Part shown: piece after piece, positions 8,568-16,542 of the stretch
How positions within the stretch are numbered: the first letter of the stretch is position 1
How the letters are laid out: each line of letters opens with the position of its first letter
Origin: Verrucomicrobiaceae bacterium
GTDB lineage: Bacteria > Verrucomicrobiota > Verrucomicrobiia > Verrucomicrobiales > Verrucomicrobiaceae
Assembly: GCA_021151605.1 (NCBI GenBank)
Contig: JAGKWZ010000033.1
Coordinates: 1 to 32,051, forward strand
Reading direction: 5' to 3'
Length of the DNA: 32,051 nucleotides
The notes under the pieces: model-generated
What the model was told of the DNA's origin: nothing
Database searches by the model: none
Seen by the model: only the letters and a program-made list of their open reading frames with translations
Translations under genes and position numbers: made by a program

Positions 8568-8592
8568 GACCGTTTAGTAACTGAACGGTTAC
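8568..8592 (+). promoter_or_regulatory. Candidate regulatory boxes upstream of the GloVer gene
   Basis: GACCGTTTAGT (8568-8578) recurs exactly at 11449-11459 upstream of the next secreted protein gene. It overlaps an inverted repeat, CCGTT (8570-8574) and AACGG (8584-8588), and is followed by GGTTACGG (8587-8594). The site lies in the 112-base divergent gap, 46-70 bases before the GTG start at 8638. Its function is inferred from recurrence only. Confidence 0.3.
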
Positions 8593-8637
8593 GGATCGGG
8601 CTTGGCACGGTCTGAAGCCTGCGAGTAGGGTGGCATC

Positions 8638-11397
8638 GTGTCCTTTAGATCTTCCCAAGAGCGCTGGAAAGATCCCCCCGCGTCCACGTCAGCTTTGCGG
8701 CGTTTGGCCGTGGCTCTCTGTGCTGCCCTGATGCTGCCGGGATTGCACGCGGCGGTGAATTACGAGGTGCTGGCCAGCTTTGAAAAGCCCGGCACCCAGG
8801 TGGTCGCGCCGCTGGTCAGGCATTCGGGCGGCGATTTCTTCGGTGTGGCCTCGTCAGGTGGCGCGGGCGGGAAGGGCTCTATTTTTAAAATCACCTCCGC
8901 AGGCACTCTCAGCACGCTTTTCTCCTTCAGCGGCTTGGATGGGCAGGCACCGGCCGCCGGTCTGGTGGAGGGCGCGGACGGCTCGCTCTACGGCACGACC
9001 TCCAGCGGCGGCGCGGGGAACTTCGGTGTGGTCTTTAAAATCACCACCGCCGGGGTGTTCACGAAGCTGGTCGATTTCACGGGCACGGCTGGGGTGGCTC
9101 GCGGCTCGGTGCCGCATGGGCTGATGCTCCACACAGATGGCCATTTTTACGGCGTTACCCAGGGCGGTGGCACGGGCGCATCGGGCACCGTTTTTCAAAT
9201 GACTCCGACAGGCGTGCTGACGACGCTGGCTGATCTCACGGGCAGCACAGGTGCCAAACCTGGGAGCGAGCCTCTGGGGCCGCTGGCGGCTTCGGGCAGC
9301 CTGCTTTACGGCGTGACCAAATTTGGCGGCACGGCGGGCCTGGGCGTCATTTTTGAAATCAGCACCGCCGGAGTCTGGCGCACGCTGGGCGAGTTCACCG
9401 GCACCGCTGGCATCAAACCGGGCGCGAATCCCGCCGGCACGATGCTGATGCACTCCGATGGCGTGCTCTACGGCACGACGGAGTTTGGCGGCACGAACGA
9501 CTTCGGCACGCTCTTCAAGATCACCACGGCAGCGACGCCCGTTTATACAGTTCTTCGCCACTTCGCCGATCCCACGGGCTCGCAGCCAGCTGGGCCGCTG
9601 CTCGTCGGCGGGGATGGACAGCTCTACGGCACCACTTCTTCGGGCGGCTCCGCTGGCTGGGGCACGAGCTACAAAATGACGACCACAGGCACGCACACAG
9701 TCCTGACGAACTTCACCGGCGAGACGGGTGTGACTCCGGGTGCCTCGCCTCGCGGAGGCTTCGCGGCAGGAGTGGATGGCCTGTTTTATTCCGTGACCAG
9801 CGCTGGTGCGGCGGGGAACTACGGCGCGGCTTTCAAAGTGGCTTCCACAGGCATCTTCACCACGCTGACGGCGCTCTCGCTGCCGATGGGCTGGATGCCC
9901 TCCGGCGCTCCGGTGGTGTCCGGCAGCACGCTTTACTTCCCCATGGCCGCAGGCGGCACAGGCGGCGGTGGCAATGTGATGTCGGTGGATACGGCGGGCA
10001 CGGTTTCCGTGGCCTCGGCGCTGGGCGGCACGCTCGGGACTGTCCCGGACGGAGCGCTGAAAAGTGCAGGCGGCGGGGTGTTTTATGGCCTCACGGCCAA
10101 GGGCGGCGCTTCATCGCGTGGCACGAGCTATCGCTTCACGGCCAGCACGGGCGTGACCTCGCTGCTCGTCGCCCACACGACCACGGCGGGCTCGCTGGCC
10201 GAGGGGCCGCTTGTGCTAGGCGCGGATGGTTTGTATTACGGCCTCGGTCGTGAAGGCGGTGCTTCCAGCCGGGGAGCCATTTTTAAAGCGACCACCGCTG
10301 GGGTGCGCACCCGCGTGACCTCCTTTACCGGCACTGCTGGACTCGCTCCCGGCGGCAAACCACGCGGCCCGCTGGTGCTCGCGGGCGATGGCCATTTCTA
10401 CGGTCTCACCGAGGAAGGTGGAACCTCAAACACAGGCGTGCTTTTTAAACTAACGGCCGCTGGGGCCTACTCCGTGATGGTCCACTTCGGCACCACGGGC
10501 GCTCGTTCCCCGCAGGGCGGGCTGGTGCTGGGCAGCGATGGCGCACTCTACGGCACCACGAGCCTCGGCGGCACGGCCAATGCAGGCACGCTGATCCGCT
10601 TCGTGCCCACGACGGCGACGTGGAGCATTGTGGGAGAGTTCACCGGCACGGCGGGGGCGATCCCCGGTCGCCTACCCGGCGGCGAGCTGCATGTGGCGGC
10701 GGACGGCACGATCTACGGCCTGACTCAAGCTGGCGGCGCGGATGATCTGGGCACGCTTTTCCGCTACACCACGGCTGGTGGGCTGGAAAACCTCGTCGCC
10801 TTCACCGGCGCGGCGGGTGTCTCTCCCGGCTCCGCGACAGCCAACGACGGCGCAGGCCTCGCCTTCACCGGCGGTGTGGCGACGACTGTGGAGGGCGACA
10901 TCTACGGCGTGCTGCCCGGCAGCGGGCAAACCGGCGGCGGTGTGGCTTTCCGCGTCACGATCACCACCGGCACAGCGATCAACGCCTGGAAACAGAACTA
11001 CCTCGGCGATCCCAACGCGCTCGACGAAGACGACTTTGATCACGACGGCCTGCCCAATCTCCTCGAATACGCGCTCGGCACCTTGCCCGCATTTCCAGAT
11101 GCCTCGTCATCGCCCCAGGGCTTCCTTTTCACCTACCCGGATGGAGATCACCTGACGCTCGACGTGCTGCGCGATCCTGCGCGCAACGACATCACCCTCA
11201 TCGTCGAAGTCTCCGCCACGCTGATGCCGAACAACTGGACCACGCTCGCCACCAGCACACTGGGCGCACCTTTCACCGGCCCCGGCTACTGGGACGGCGA
11301 CTCCGCCACGCCCGGTGCCCGCTATGTGACCATCAGCGACACCGTCCCCATTGCGCCCGGACTGCGCCGTTTCGTCCGCCTCCGTGTCGTTCACTGA
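8638..11397 (+). CDS. Large secreted GloVer-type tandem repeat protein
   Basis: A 919-residue exported protein. It starts at GTG 8638, preceded by a purine-rich AGGGTGG. The signal region is ~residues 20-40 (LRRLAVALCAALMLPGLHA). I count about 14 repeats of ~50-60 residues built on the pattern DGxxYGTTxxGGxxxxGTxFKIT, for example LYGTTSSGGAGNFGVVFKIT and LYGTTEFGGTNDFGTLFKIT. This is the pattern NCBI names 'GloVer' tandem repeats, abundant in Verrucomicrobia; repeats 7 and 8 are the most diverged. From ~residue 785 comes a different C-terminal region with DEDDFDHDGLPNLLEYALG, a Ca-binding-like acidic loop that often precedes a C-terminal surface/sorting domain in this phylum. It probably folds as a beta-propeller or solenoid at the cell surface. 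Ligand unknown. It is transcribed away from the 7074-8523 gene. Confidence 0.9.
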   Translation: MSFRSSQERWKDPPASTSALRRLAVALCAALMLPGLHAAVNYEVLASFEKPGTQVVAPLVRHSGGDFFGVASSGGAGGKGSIFKITSAGTLSTLFSFSGLDGQAPAAGLVEGADGSLYGTTSSGGAGNFGVVFKITTAGVFTKLVDFTGTAGVARGSVPHGLMLHTDGHFYGVTQGGGTGASGTVFQMTPTGVLTTLADLTGSTGAKPGSEPLGPLAASGSLLYGVTKFGGTAGLGVIFEISTAGVWRTLGEFTGTAGIKPGANPAGTMLMHSDGVLYGTTEFGGTNDFGTLFKITTAATPVYTVLRHFADPTGSQPAGPLLVGGDGQLYGTTSSGGSAGWGTSYKMTTTGTHTVLTNFTGETGVTPGASPRGGFAAGVDGLFYSVTSAGAAGNYGAAFKVASTGIFTTLTALSLPMGWMPSGAPVVSGSTLYFPMAAGGTGGGGNVMSVDTAGTVSVASALGGTLGTVPDGALKSAGGGVFYGLTAKGGASSRGTSYRFTASTGVTSLLVAHTTTAGSLAEGPLVLGADGLYYGLGREGGASSRGAIFKATTAGVRTRVTSFTGTAGLAPGGKPRGPLVLAGDGHFYGLTEEGGTSNTGVLFKLTAAGAYSVMVHFGTTGARSPQGGLVLGSDGALYGTTSLGGTANAGTLIRFVPTTATWSIVGEFTGTAGAIPGRLPGGELHVAADGTIYGLTQAGGADDLGTLFRYTTAGGLENLVAFTGAAGVSPGSATANDGAGLAFTGGVATTVEGDIYGVLPGSGQTGGGVAFRVTITTGTAINAWKQNYLGDPNALDEDDFDHDGLPNLLEYALGTLPAFPDASSSPQGFLFTYPDGDHLTLDVLRDPARNDITLIVEVSATLMPNNWTTLATSTLGAPFTGPGYWDGDSATPGARYVTISDTVPIAPGLRRFVRLRVVH

Positions 11398-11406
11398 CCC
11401 ATTCCT

Positions 11407-11422
11407 AACCACACCGTTACGC
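11407..11422 (+). promoter_or_regulatory. Candidate regulatory box upstream of the DxDGDG protein gene
   Basis: AACCACACCGTTACGC matches AACCACATTGTTACGC at 13001-13016 (14 of 16 bases) upstream of the next gene. A second box, GACCGTTTAGT at 11449-11459, is identical to one at 8568-8578. The start codon is 64 bases after the first box. Only the recurrence is observed; regulation is inferred. Confidence 0.3.
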
Positions 11423-11486
11423 TTATCGCATTGCCCCAACTCCGCCCGGACCGTTTAGTGAAACCGAGCGCACTCTCCCATCTCCC

Positions 11487-12899
11487 ATGAAAACTTACCC
11501 ATCCATACTCACCGCAAGGTGGATGCACGCCCTGGCTGCGCTGGCGCTGCTCCTCTGGTGCTCCGATCTCCGTGCTGTCGGCGATGCCCCCGATCTCGAC
11601 GGCGACGGCGTGCCCAACATCGTCGATCCCGATGTGGACAACGACGGCATCCCCAACGCGCTCGATAAAAACATCGACGGCGGCATTGCCAAAACCGGCC
11701 CCTACTCCGGCCAATACATCGGCGACCACCTCGAGAACGAAAACCCCGCCGAGGATGACATCGACGACGACGGACTCGCCGATGACTCGCTGGCCGAAAC
11801 CGACACCGATGGCGACGGCAAGCTCGACGACTCCGACCTCGAAGACGACATCGACGGCGATGGCCGCAAGGACGATGCCTCCGCCGAGCGCGACATCGAC
11901 GGCGATGGCAAAGAAGACGACTCCGAGATGGAAGACGACATCGACGGTGACGGCAAAGACGATGACGACGCCACCGAGCAGGATATCGACGGCGACAACA
12001 AACTCGACGGCACCGATGACGACATCGACGGCGATGGCAAACTCAACGGTGATGCCGCTGAAGTCGACACCGACGGCGACGGCAAAGCCAACGACGACCC
12101 CGAAGAGCACGACGACGACGGCGACGGAGCCGAAGACCGCTACGACGACGATGATGACAACGACGGCACCGGCGACATCGACGAAACCAATCATGTCGGC
12201 GACGACGACGAAGCCGTGATTGAACTCGATCTCACCCGCGGACCAGCCGCCCCGAATAACAGCCAGGCTATCGCCAAGTATCAGCGCCTAGCCACCGGCA
12301 CAGCGAAGTTCAAAATCGAGGTCGATGACCTACCCAATGCCATCTACGAAATCTTCGTCGCAGGCACCTCGCGTGGCACTTTCCAAGTCTCAGGCAACGG
12401 CGGCCACACTAGCGGAGACAAGATCTACAAAACCGCCCCGCTTACAGGTGGAGCCGTGCTGCTCGACTTCGCCGTCGCCGAGCAGACAATCGTCATCCGC
12501 CGAAATGGTGACGACTACTTCACCGGAACCATGCCCGCCGCCCCTGGCACCACCGGCACCGGAGGATCGGGGACCTACACCGTCAATCTCACCTCCACGA
12601 ACGATGCTCCTGCGAATGCCGAGGCTCACGCAGCGCTTCAGTTTGCTGCCAATGGACCAGATCAGCTCCAAATCGAGGCAGAATACCTCACACCAGGAAC
12701 CTACAACGTGATCGTCGGCGATGTGCTGCGCGGCACCTTCACCGTGACCGTCAGCACTGGTGTACTCATCTTCAAAACTAGTCCAGCTTCTGGAGAGTTG
12801 CCCCTGACCTTCCTCACCGCGAGCCAGTCCATCTCCATCGCCCAAGGCAGCACCACTCTGTTTTCTGGCGTGCTTCCCGCCACCCCTCCAGCACCATAG
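11487..12899 (+). CDS. Secreted acidic DxDGDG (thrombospondin type-3-like) protein with two C-terminal repeat domains
   Basis: A 470-residue exported protein with an N-terminal hydrophobic signal (~residues 12-31). Residues ~36-245 are extremely acidic and consist of about a dozen units such as DIDGDGKEDDSEMEDDIDGD and DTDGDGKLDDSDLED. The DxDxDG loops resemble thrombospondin type-3 / dockerin-like Ca2+-binding loops, so this arm is likely stiffened by many calcium ions. Residues ~248-360 and ~365-470 look like two copies of one beta-domain: each begins xLDLTR/TVNLTS, has an IYEIFVAGTSRGTFQV / TYNVIVGDVLRGTFTV core and ends YFTGTMPAAP / LFSGVLPATP. A strong terminator follows 31 bases after the stop. 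I expect a cell-surface structural or adhesive role, but none is proven. Confidence 0.9.
   Translation: MKTYPSILTARWMHALAALALLLWCSDLRAVGDAPDLDGDGVPNIVDPDVDNDGIPNALDKNIDGGIAKTGPYSGQYIGDHLENENPAEDDIDDDGLADDSLAETDTDGDGKLDDSDLEDDIDGDGRKDDASAERDIDGDGKEDDSEMEDDIDGDGKDDDDATEQDIDGDNKLDGTDDDIDGDGKLNGDAAEVDTDGDGKANDDPEEHDDDGDGAEDRYDDDDDNDGTGDIDETNHVGDDDEAVIELDLTRGPAAPNNSQAIAKYQRLATGTAKFKIEVDDLPNAIYEIFVAGTSRGTFQVSGNGGHTSGDKIYKTAPLTGGAVLLDFAVAEQTIVIRRNGDDYFTGTMPAAPGTTGTGGSGTYTVNLTSTNDAPANAEAHAALQFAANGPDQLQIEAEYLTPGTYNVIVGDVLRGTFTVTVSTGVLIFKTSPASGELPLTFLTASQSISIAQGSTTLFSGVLPATPPAP
11802..12086 (+). repeat. In-gene DNA repeat encoding DxDGDG calcium-loop units
   Basis: An 18-base core similar to GACATCGACGGCGATGGC recurs at 11802, 11847, 11892 and several later sites at roughly 38-47-base steps. 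Third codon positions vary between copies, so the repeat is kept at protein level rather than being a fresh DNA expansion. Confidence 0.8.
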
Positions 12900-12929
12900 T
12901 TTCGCCTTCCATCGCGCGATACTTTCAAA

Positions 12930-12960
12930 GCCGCCCGTCCTCAATGACGGGCGGCTTTTT
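12930..12960 (+). terminator. Strong intrinsic terminator after the DxDGDG protein gene
   Basis: GCCGCCCGTC (12930-12939) pairs perfectly with GACGGGCGGC (12946-12955) across a 6-base loop and is followed by TTTTT, then CTTT. The stem can extend by an AAA/TTT flank. Confidence 0.92.
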
Positions 12961-13000
12961 CTTTGGCTTTCCAACGCATTGGAAGACCTCACTATATTCC

Positions 13001-13016
13001 AACCACATTGTTACGC
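13001..13016 (+). promoter_or_regulatory. Candidate regulatory box upstream of the HAF-like gene
   Basis: AACCACATTGTTACGC matches 14 of 16 bases of the box at 11407-11422. It lies 83 bases before the ATG at 13100, just after a terminator, so it sits where a promoter is expected. Function inferred only from recurrence and position. Confidence 0.3.
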
Positions 13017-13099
13017 CGGAAACTTTGAAGCATGAATCTGGATGTTGAAAATGCACCCATGCCCAACACGGGCACAACTCAACAAACCAGAACCACCTC

Positions 13100-14218
13100 A
13101 TGAAAGTCCAACATCCTCTGATTCACGCTCTAGACACCAGTGCGCTCACATTCATCGCCGCCGGCCTGCTCGCTACGACGGCGCTTGCCCAAACTAGCTA
13201 TACGGCCATCGACCTTACACCCACGGCTTCTGGTTCTGCCCTAGCTGCCAGCGGCGGCCAGGCTGCGGGCTACATGGTCAACTCACTGAATGCCCCTGCA
13301 GTTCGTGCTACAATTTGGAGCGGCGATGGCGCGATTGATCTGCATCCCGCTTTTCTCAGTGGCGCGGGCGCTCGCTCGCAGGTGAATGGTTTCGCAGGTA
13401 ATCTGCAAGTCGGCACGGGGGCGGGCACCTCCACGGGCAATCGCAACGTGCCGATTGCATGGAGTGACAGCGCCGCCTCCGCCACGCTGCTCAGCATTCC
13501 CTTTGTGAATGCTGGCGGCCAGGCCAACGCCACGGATGGACTTCAAATCGTCGGCCATGGCATCCCGCTTGCCCGTGATGGCACCACGCTCGGCGCAGCG
13601 CATGCGCTGATCTGGAATGTGGCCACCGGCGCTGTCACGGATCTCGGTGAAGGCAGTGTGCAGGATGTTGCGGGTGGTGTGCAGGCAGGTTCTGTCAGCA
13701 AAGGCGTCTCGAATGCCGTCCTGTGGCGCGGCACAAAGAGCTACACGCTCCTGCATCCGAAAAACGCCGTCCTCTCCGTCGCCAGCGGCACTGACGGCGT
13801 GCGCCAGGTCGGCTACGCGGGCTTTGACATCCGCGTGCGTGCCGAGGCCGCCAACGGCAACAAAGACCGCCGCTTCAACTACGCCCACGTCTGGACCGGC
13901 AGCGCCGCCAGCGCCCTGAACATCCATCCCTATTCCTCGAATGCCGACGGCAAAATCCTCGACCACAGCTACGCCATGAAAGTGAAAGGCCAGTACATCG
14001 TTGGCTACGCCAACGCATCCACCGGCACCACCACCATCGGCCTTGCCCGAGCCATCGTGTGGGACTCAAACTATCAGGCCACCGATTTGCAGGCCTTTGT
14101 GCCCGCAGGCTTCGTTAGCTCTGTCGCCTACGGCGTCGATGAGTCCGGTAACATCTCCGGTGTCATGACCAAGGCCGACGGCACACGCCACGCCGTCCTT
14201 TGGATTCCGAACCCATAA
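13100..14218 (+). CDS. Secreted HAF-like repeat protein
   Basis: A 372-residue exported protein with a signal region at ~residues 14-31 ending TTALAQ. The mature part contains repeated blades of the kind AHALIWNVATGAVTDLGEG, SNAVLWRG, AHVWTG, RAIVWDS and ending RHAVLWIPNP. These resemble 'probable extracellular repeat, HAF family' proteins, whose blades carry a HAxxW...DLG pattern, so a beta-propeller-like fold is likely. It stands alone: a terminator precedes its upstream region and another follows 22 bases after its stop. Ligand and role are unknown; the HAF assignment is by eye and moderately sure. Confidence 0.82.
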   Translation: MKVQHPLIHALDTSALTFIAAGLLATTALAQTSYTAIDLTPTASGSALAASGGQAAGYMVNSLNAPAVRATIWSGDGAIDLHPAFLSGAGARSQVNGFAGNLQVGTGAGTSTGNRNVPIAWSDSAASATLLSIPFVNAGGQANATDGLQIVGHGIPLARDGTTLGAAHALIWNVATGAVTDLGEGSVQDVAGGVQAGSVSKGVSNAVLWRGTKSYTLLHPKNAVLSVASGTDGVRQVGYAGFDIRVRAEAANGNKDRRFNYAHVWTGSAASALNIHPYSSNADGKILDHSYAMKVKGQYIVGYANASTGTTTIGLARAIVWDSNYQATDLQAFVPAGFVSSVAYGVDESGNISGVMTKADGTRHAVLWIPNP

Positions 14219-14240
14219 TCCTTTCTGACAAGCGACTATG

Positions 14241-14279
14241 CAGTGGCCTTCGTGATCTCGAAGGCCACTGTTCGTTTTA
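14241..14279 (+). terminator. Strong intrinsic terminator after the HAF-like gene
   Basis: CAGTGGCCTTCG (14241-14252) pairs perfectly with CGAAGGCCACTG (14259-14270), a 12-bp stem with a 6-base loop, followed by the T-rich TTCGTTTTA. Confidence 0.9.
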
Positions 14280-14340
14280 GGGCCAGGCAGCAAAAGGATA
14301 GCTGGTCATCACGCGGCACGTTTGGTAAAACCAGCCCGCT

Positions 14341-15447
14341 ATGAAAACACCAGCCATCCTTCTCTCTTTCGCCTTCGTGCTTCCGCTGTCCGCTGCGTTG
14401 CTCGATTCACCTCAAAGCGGCGGTTTGAAGCTGAAGAGCATCAGCTCCATCAGCTTTGGCAAAGACGGGCTGCTGCTGGTGGCGGACCCGACCTCGCAGA
14501 GCGTCATCGCCATCGAAACGAAGGAAGCCGGAGCCAAGGCGAAGCCAGGCAAAGTGGCCGACCTCGCCGCGACCATCGCGGGCGGGCTCGGCACCACGGC
14601 GGAGAACATCACGATCAAAGACATGACCGTGAATCCGGCCACAGGCACGGTTTACCTCGCGGTGATGCGCCGGCCAGACAACGCCTCGCTCATCCTCACC
14701 GTGGATGGAGCGGGCAAGGTGGCTCCCTTTGATGCTGACAAACTGAGCTGGGCCAGCGTGACGCTACCCGGCGGTACGGCGAGCAAGGTGACAAACATCA
14801 CCGACGTGGCTTTCGATGGTGAGCGCGTGTTTGCCACTGGCACCTGCAACGAAGAATTCGCCAGCCGCATTTTTACGATTCCAGTGCCGATCAAACATGG
14901 CAGCACAGCGGGCGTGATCAGCGCGGAGACCTACCATGTCGCGCATCGCAAATGGGAGACGAAGGCACCGATCCAGAGCTTCATCCCGTATCACGACAAG
15001 AGCGGCGCGGACTACGTCGTGGGCGCTTTTGCCTGCACGCCAGTGGCCAAATTCCGCGTCGATGACATCGAGAGCGGCGCGAAGGTGAAAGGTGTGAGCA
15101 TGGTGGAACTCGGCAGCGGCAACCGCCCGCTCGATCTCTTCGACTACACCGACAAGAGCGGCAAGGAATGGGTCGTCGTCCACACACAGCGCTTCAAAGC
15201 TGACTCCTTTGGCTCGAGCAAGTTCTGGGGAGCCCGCGTGAGCATGGACTACATCAACGGAGCCGAAGACAAAGCCAACGAGAAGGCCACCTGGCGCGAC
15301 GTGAAAGCCAAAACCGGCCCCGAAGGCATCGAGATCGTCGATGCGCTCTTTGGCGCCGTGCAGGTGGACAAGATCGACAACGAAAGCGCCGTCGTGCTAC
15401 GTGACACGGAAGGGAAGCTCTCGCTGGAAGTCATCGCGCTGCCGTAA
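14341..15447 (+). CDS. Secreted beta-propeller-like protein of unknown function
   Basis: A 368-residue exported protein. It begins with a standard signal peptide (MKTPAILLSFAFVLPLSAA, cleavage near residue 19). The mature part has repeated strands of the type ISSISFGKDGLLLVADPTSQ, IKDMTVNPATGTVYLAVMR and ITDVAFDGERVFATGTCNEE, as in YncE- or NHL-like propellers. Near residues 220-260 there is YVVGAFACTPVAKFRVDDIE. No catalytic motif is evident. The stop TAA is followed by 3 bases (GCC... including the next ATG context) before the gene at 15451, so the two are very likely translated together and may work as a pair at the cell envelope. I do not recognise a named family. Confidence 0.85.
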   Translation: MKTPAILLSFAFVLPLSAALLDSPQSGGLKLKSISSISFGKDGLLLVADPTSQSVIAIETKEAGAKAKPGKVADLAATIAGGLGTTAENITIKDMTVNPATGTVYLAVMRRPDNASLILTVDGAGKVAPFDADKLSWASVTLPGGTASKVTNITDVAFDGERVFATGTCNEEFASRIFTIPVPIKHGSTAGVISAETYHVAHRKWETKAPIQSFIPYHDKSGADYVVGAFACTPVAKFRVDDIESGAKVKGVSMVELGSGNRPLDLFDYTDKSGKEWVVVHTQRFKADSFGSSKFWGARVSMDYINGAEDKANEKATWRDVKAKTGPEGIEIVDALFGAVQVDKIDNESAVVLRDTEGKLSLEVIALP

Positions 15448-15450
15448 GCC

Positions 15451-16539
15451 ATGTATCACAGGGCCGCTGATGTCCGAACGCTGCTGATGTTCCCTTTGAT
15501 GGTTCTGGGCAGCACTCTTCTATTTACCAATGTATCCGATTGGTTCGATCAAGGGCCGCCGGTGTCAGCGGCGCAGGTCACCTTTGACCCGAAGCCTGAT
15601 GGTTTGGTTTTGATCACCCGTGCTGCCAGCGAGCCAGAGCTGACCGTCTCCGCCATTGTCGGAGATCGTGGTCTTCCGGTCATGGGCAGGGTGGAGACTT
15701 TGGTGGATCGATTGAAGTTCGTGCCCGCAGCACCTCTGGCCGGTAGTCAGCGCTACCGCGCCGAGTGGCTCGCGGAAGATGGAAGCCCTCAGAAGCTTGA
15801 ATTTGAGTTCCGACTTACTCCACAGAGGCCGCCAACGGTTCGTTTCGAACCACAGGCCATGCTCCCCGCCAACGCCCTCAAGTTCTACCTCCACTTCTCC
15901 CAACCGATGGAGCAGGGCGTGTTTCTGGAGCGGCTGAGGCTGCTGGAGGCGAATGGCAAAGAGGTCATCGGGCCGTTTCGCGAGACGGAGCTGTGGTCGC
16001 CGGATGGGAAGCGGCTGACGGTTTGGTTTCATCCAGGTCGCCAGAAGACTGGGGTGAATCTGAATGAGGAGGAAGGTCCCGTACTGCGGGAGAACACGAA
16101 GCACACGCTCGTCATTGCCGGTTCTTGGCGCAGCACGAGTGGCGTCGCGTTGGGCGGGAATTTGCGCTTTGATTTCCAAGTAGGTCCGGCAGACCACGAG
16201 ATGCCAATGATGCAGAAATGGCAGGTTTCGCCACCCAAGTCAGGCAGCCGGGAGCCGTTTGTCGTGCGCTTCGATGAACCGCTCGATCCGGCGATGGTCA
16301 CGAGTGCAGTTTCGATACATCGCGGCCTCGAATCTGTGCCGGTCGAGATCGAAGTCGATGGTCTGAACTGGCGTGCCATTCCTGCCAAGCCGTGGACCGC
16401 AGGCAGCTACGAACTCCGGGCGGACCCAAACCTCGAAGACCTCGCCGGAAACAACCTGACAAAGCCATTTGAGGTGGATGTCTCTGAGCATCCAAACGCG
16501 AAGACCGTCATCACAAAGCGAACTTTTGAAGTGCGCTGA
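15451..16539 (+). CDS. Membrane-anchored protein with Ig-like (SbsA/Big_5-type) domains
   Basis: A 362-residue protein. Residues ~10-27 form a hydrophobic anchor (LLMFPLMVLGSTLLF). The rest reads as three or four beta-sandwich modules. The last, ~residues 255-345, contains PFVVRFDEPLDPAMVTSAVS and YELRADPNLEDLAGNNL; this matches the bacterial Ig-like 'SbsA' pattern in which a 'substance after removal of interactions' is described by -F(D/S)xP(L/M)D...DLAGN. An earlier module has the related FYLHFSQPMEQGVFLERL. It begins 3 bases after the preceding propeller-like gene and converges on the oxidoreductase gene with only 3 bases between stop codons. Likely extracytoplasmic; function unknown. Confidence 0.85.
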   Translation: MYHRAADVRTLLMFPLMVLGSTLLFTNVSDWFDQGPPVSAAQVTFDPKPDGLVLITRAASEPELTVSAIVGDRGLPVMGRVETLVDRLKFVPAAPLAGSQRYRAEWLAEDGSPQKLEFEFRLTPQRPPTVRFEPQAMLPANALKFYLHFSQPMEQGVFLERLRLLEANGKEVIGPFRETELWSPDGKRLTVWFHPGRQKTGVNLNEEEGPVLRENTKHTLVIAGSWRSTSGVALGGNLRFDFQVGPADHEMPMMQKWQVSPPKSGSREPFVVRFDEPLDPAMVTSAVSIHRGLESVPVEIEVDGLNWRAIPAKPWTAGSYELRADPNLEDLAGNNLTKPFEVDVSEHPNAKTVITKRTFEVR

Positions 16540-16542
16540 AGG

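Noticed and set aside
11802..12086. CRISPR-like or tandem DNA repeat
   Set aside because: Spacing is irregular (about 38-47 bases), cores differ at third codon positions, and the repeats lie within a reading frame encoding calcium-loop units.
11391..12194. A Val-rich 267-residue minus-strand frame
   Set aside because: It is the complement of the GAC/GAT-rich Asp codons of the DxDGDG protein, which has a signal peptide and terminator.
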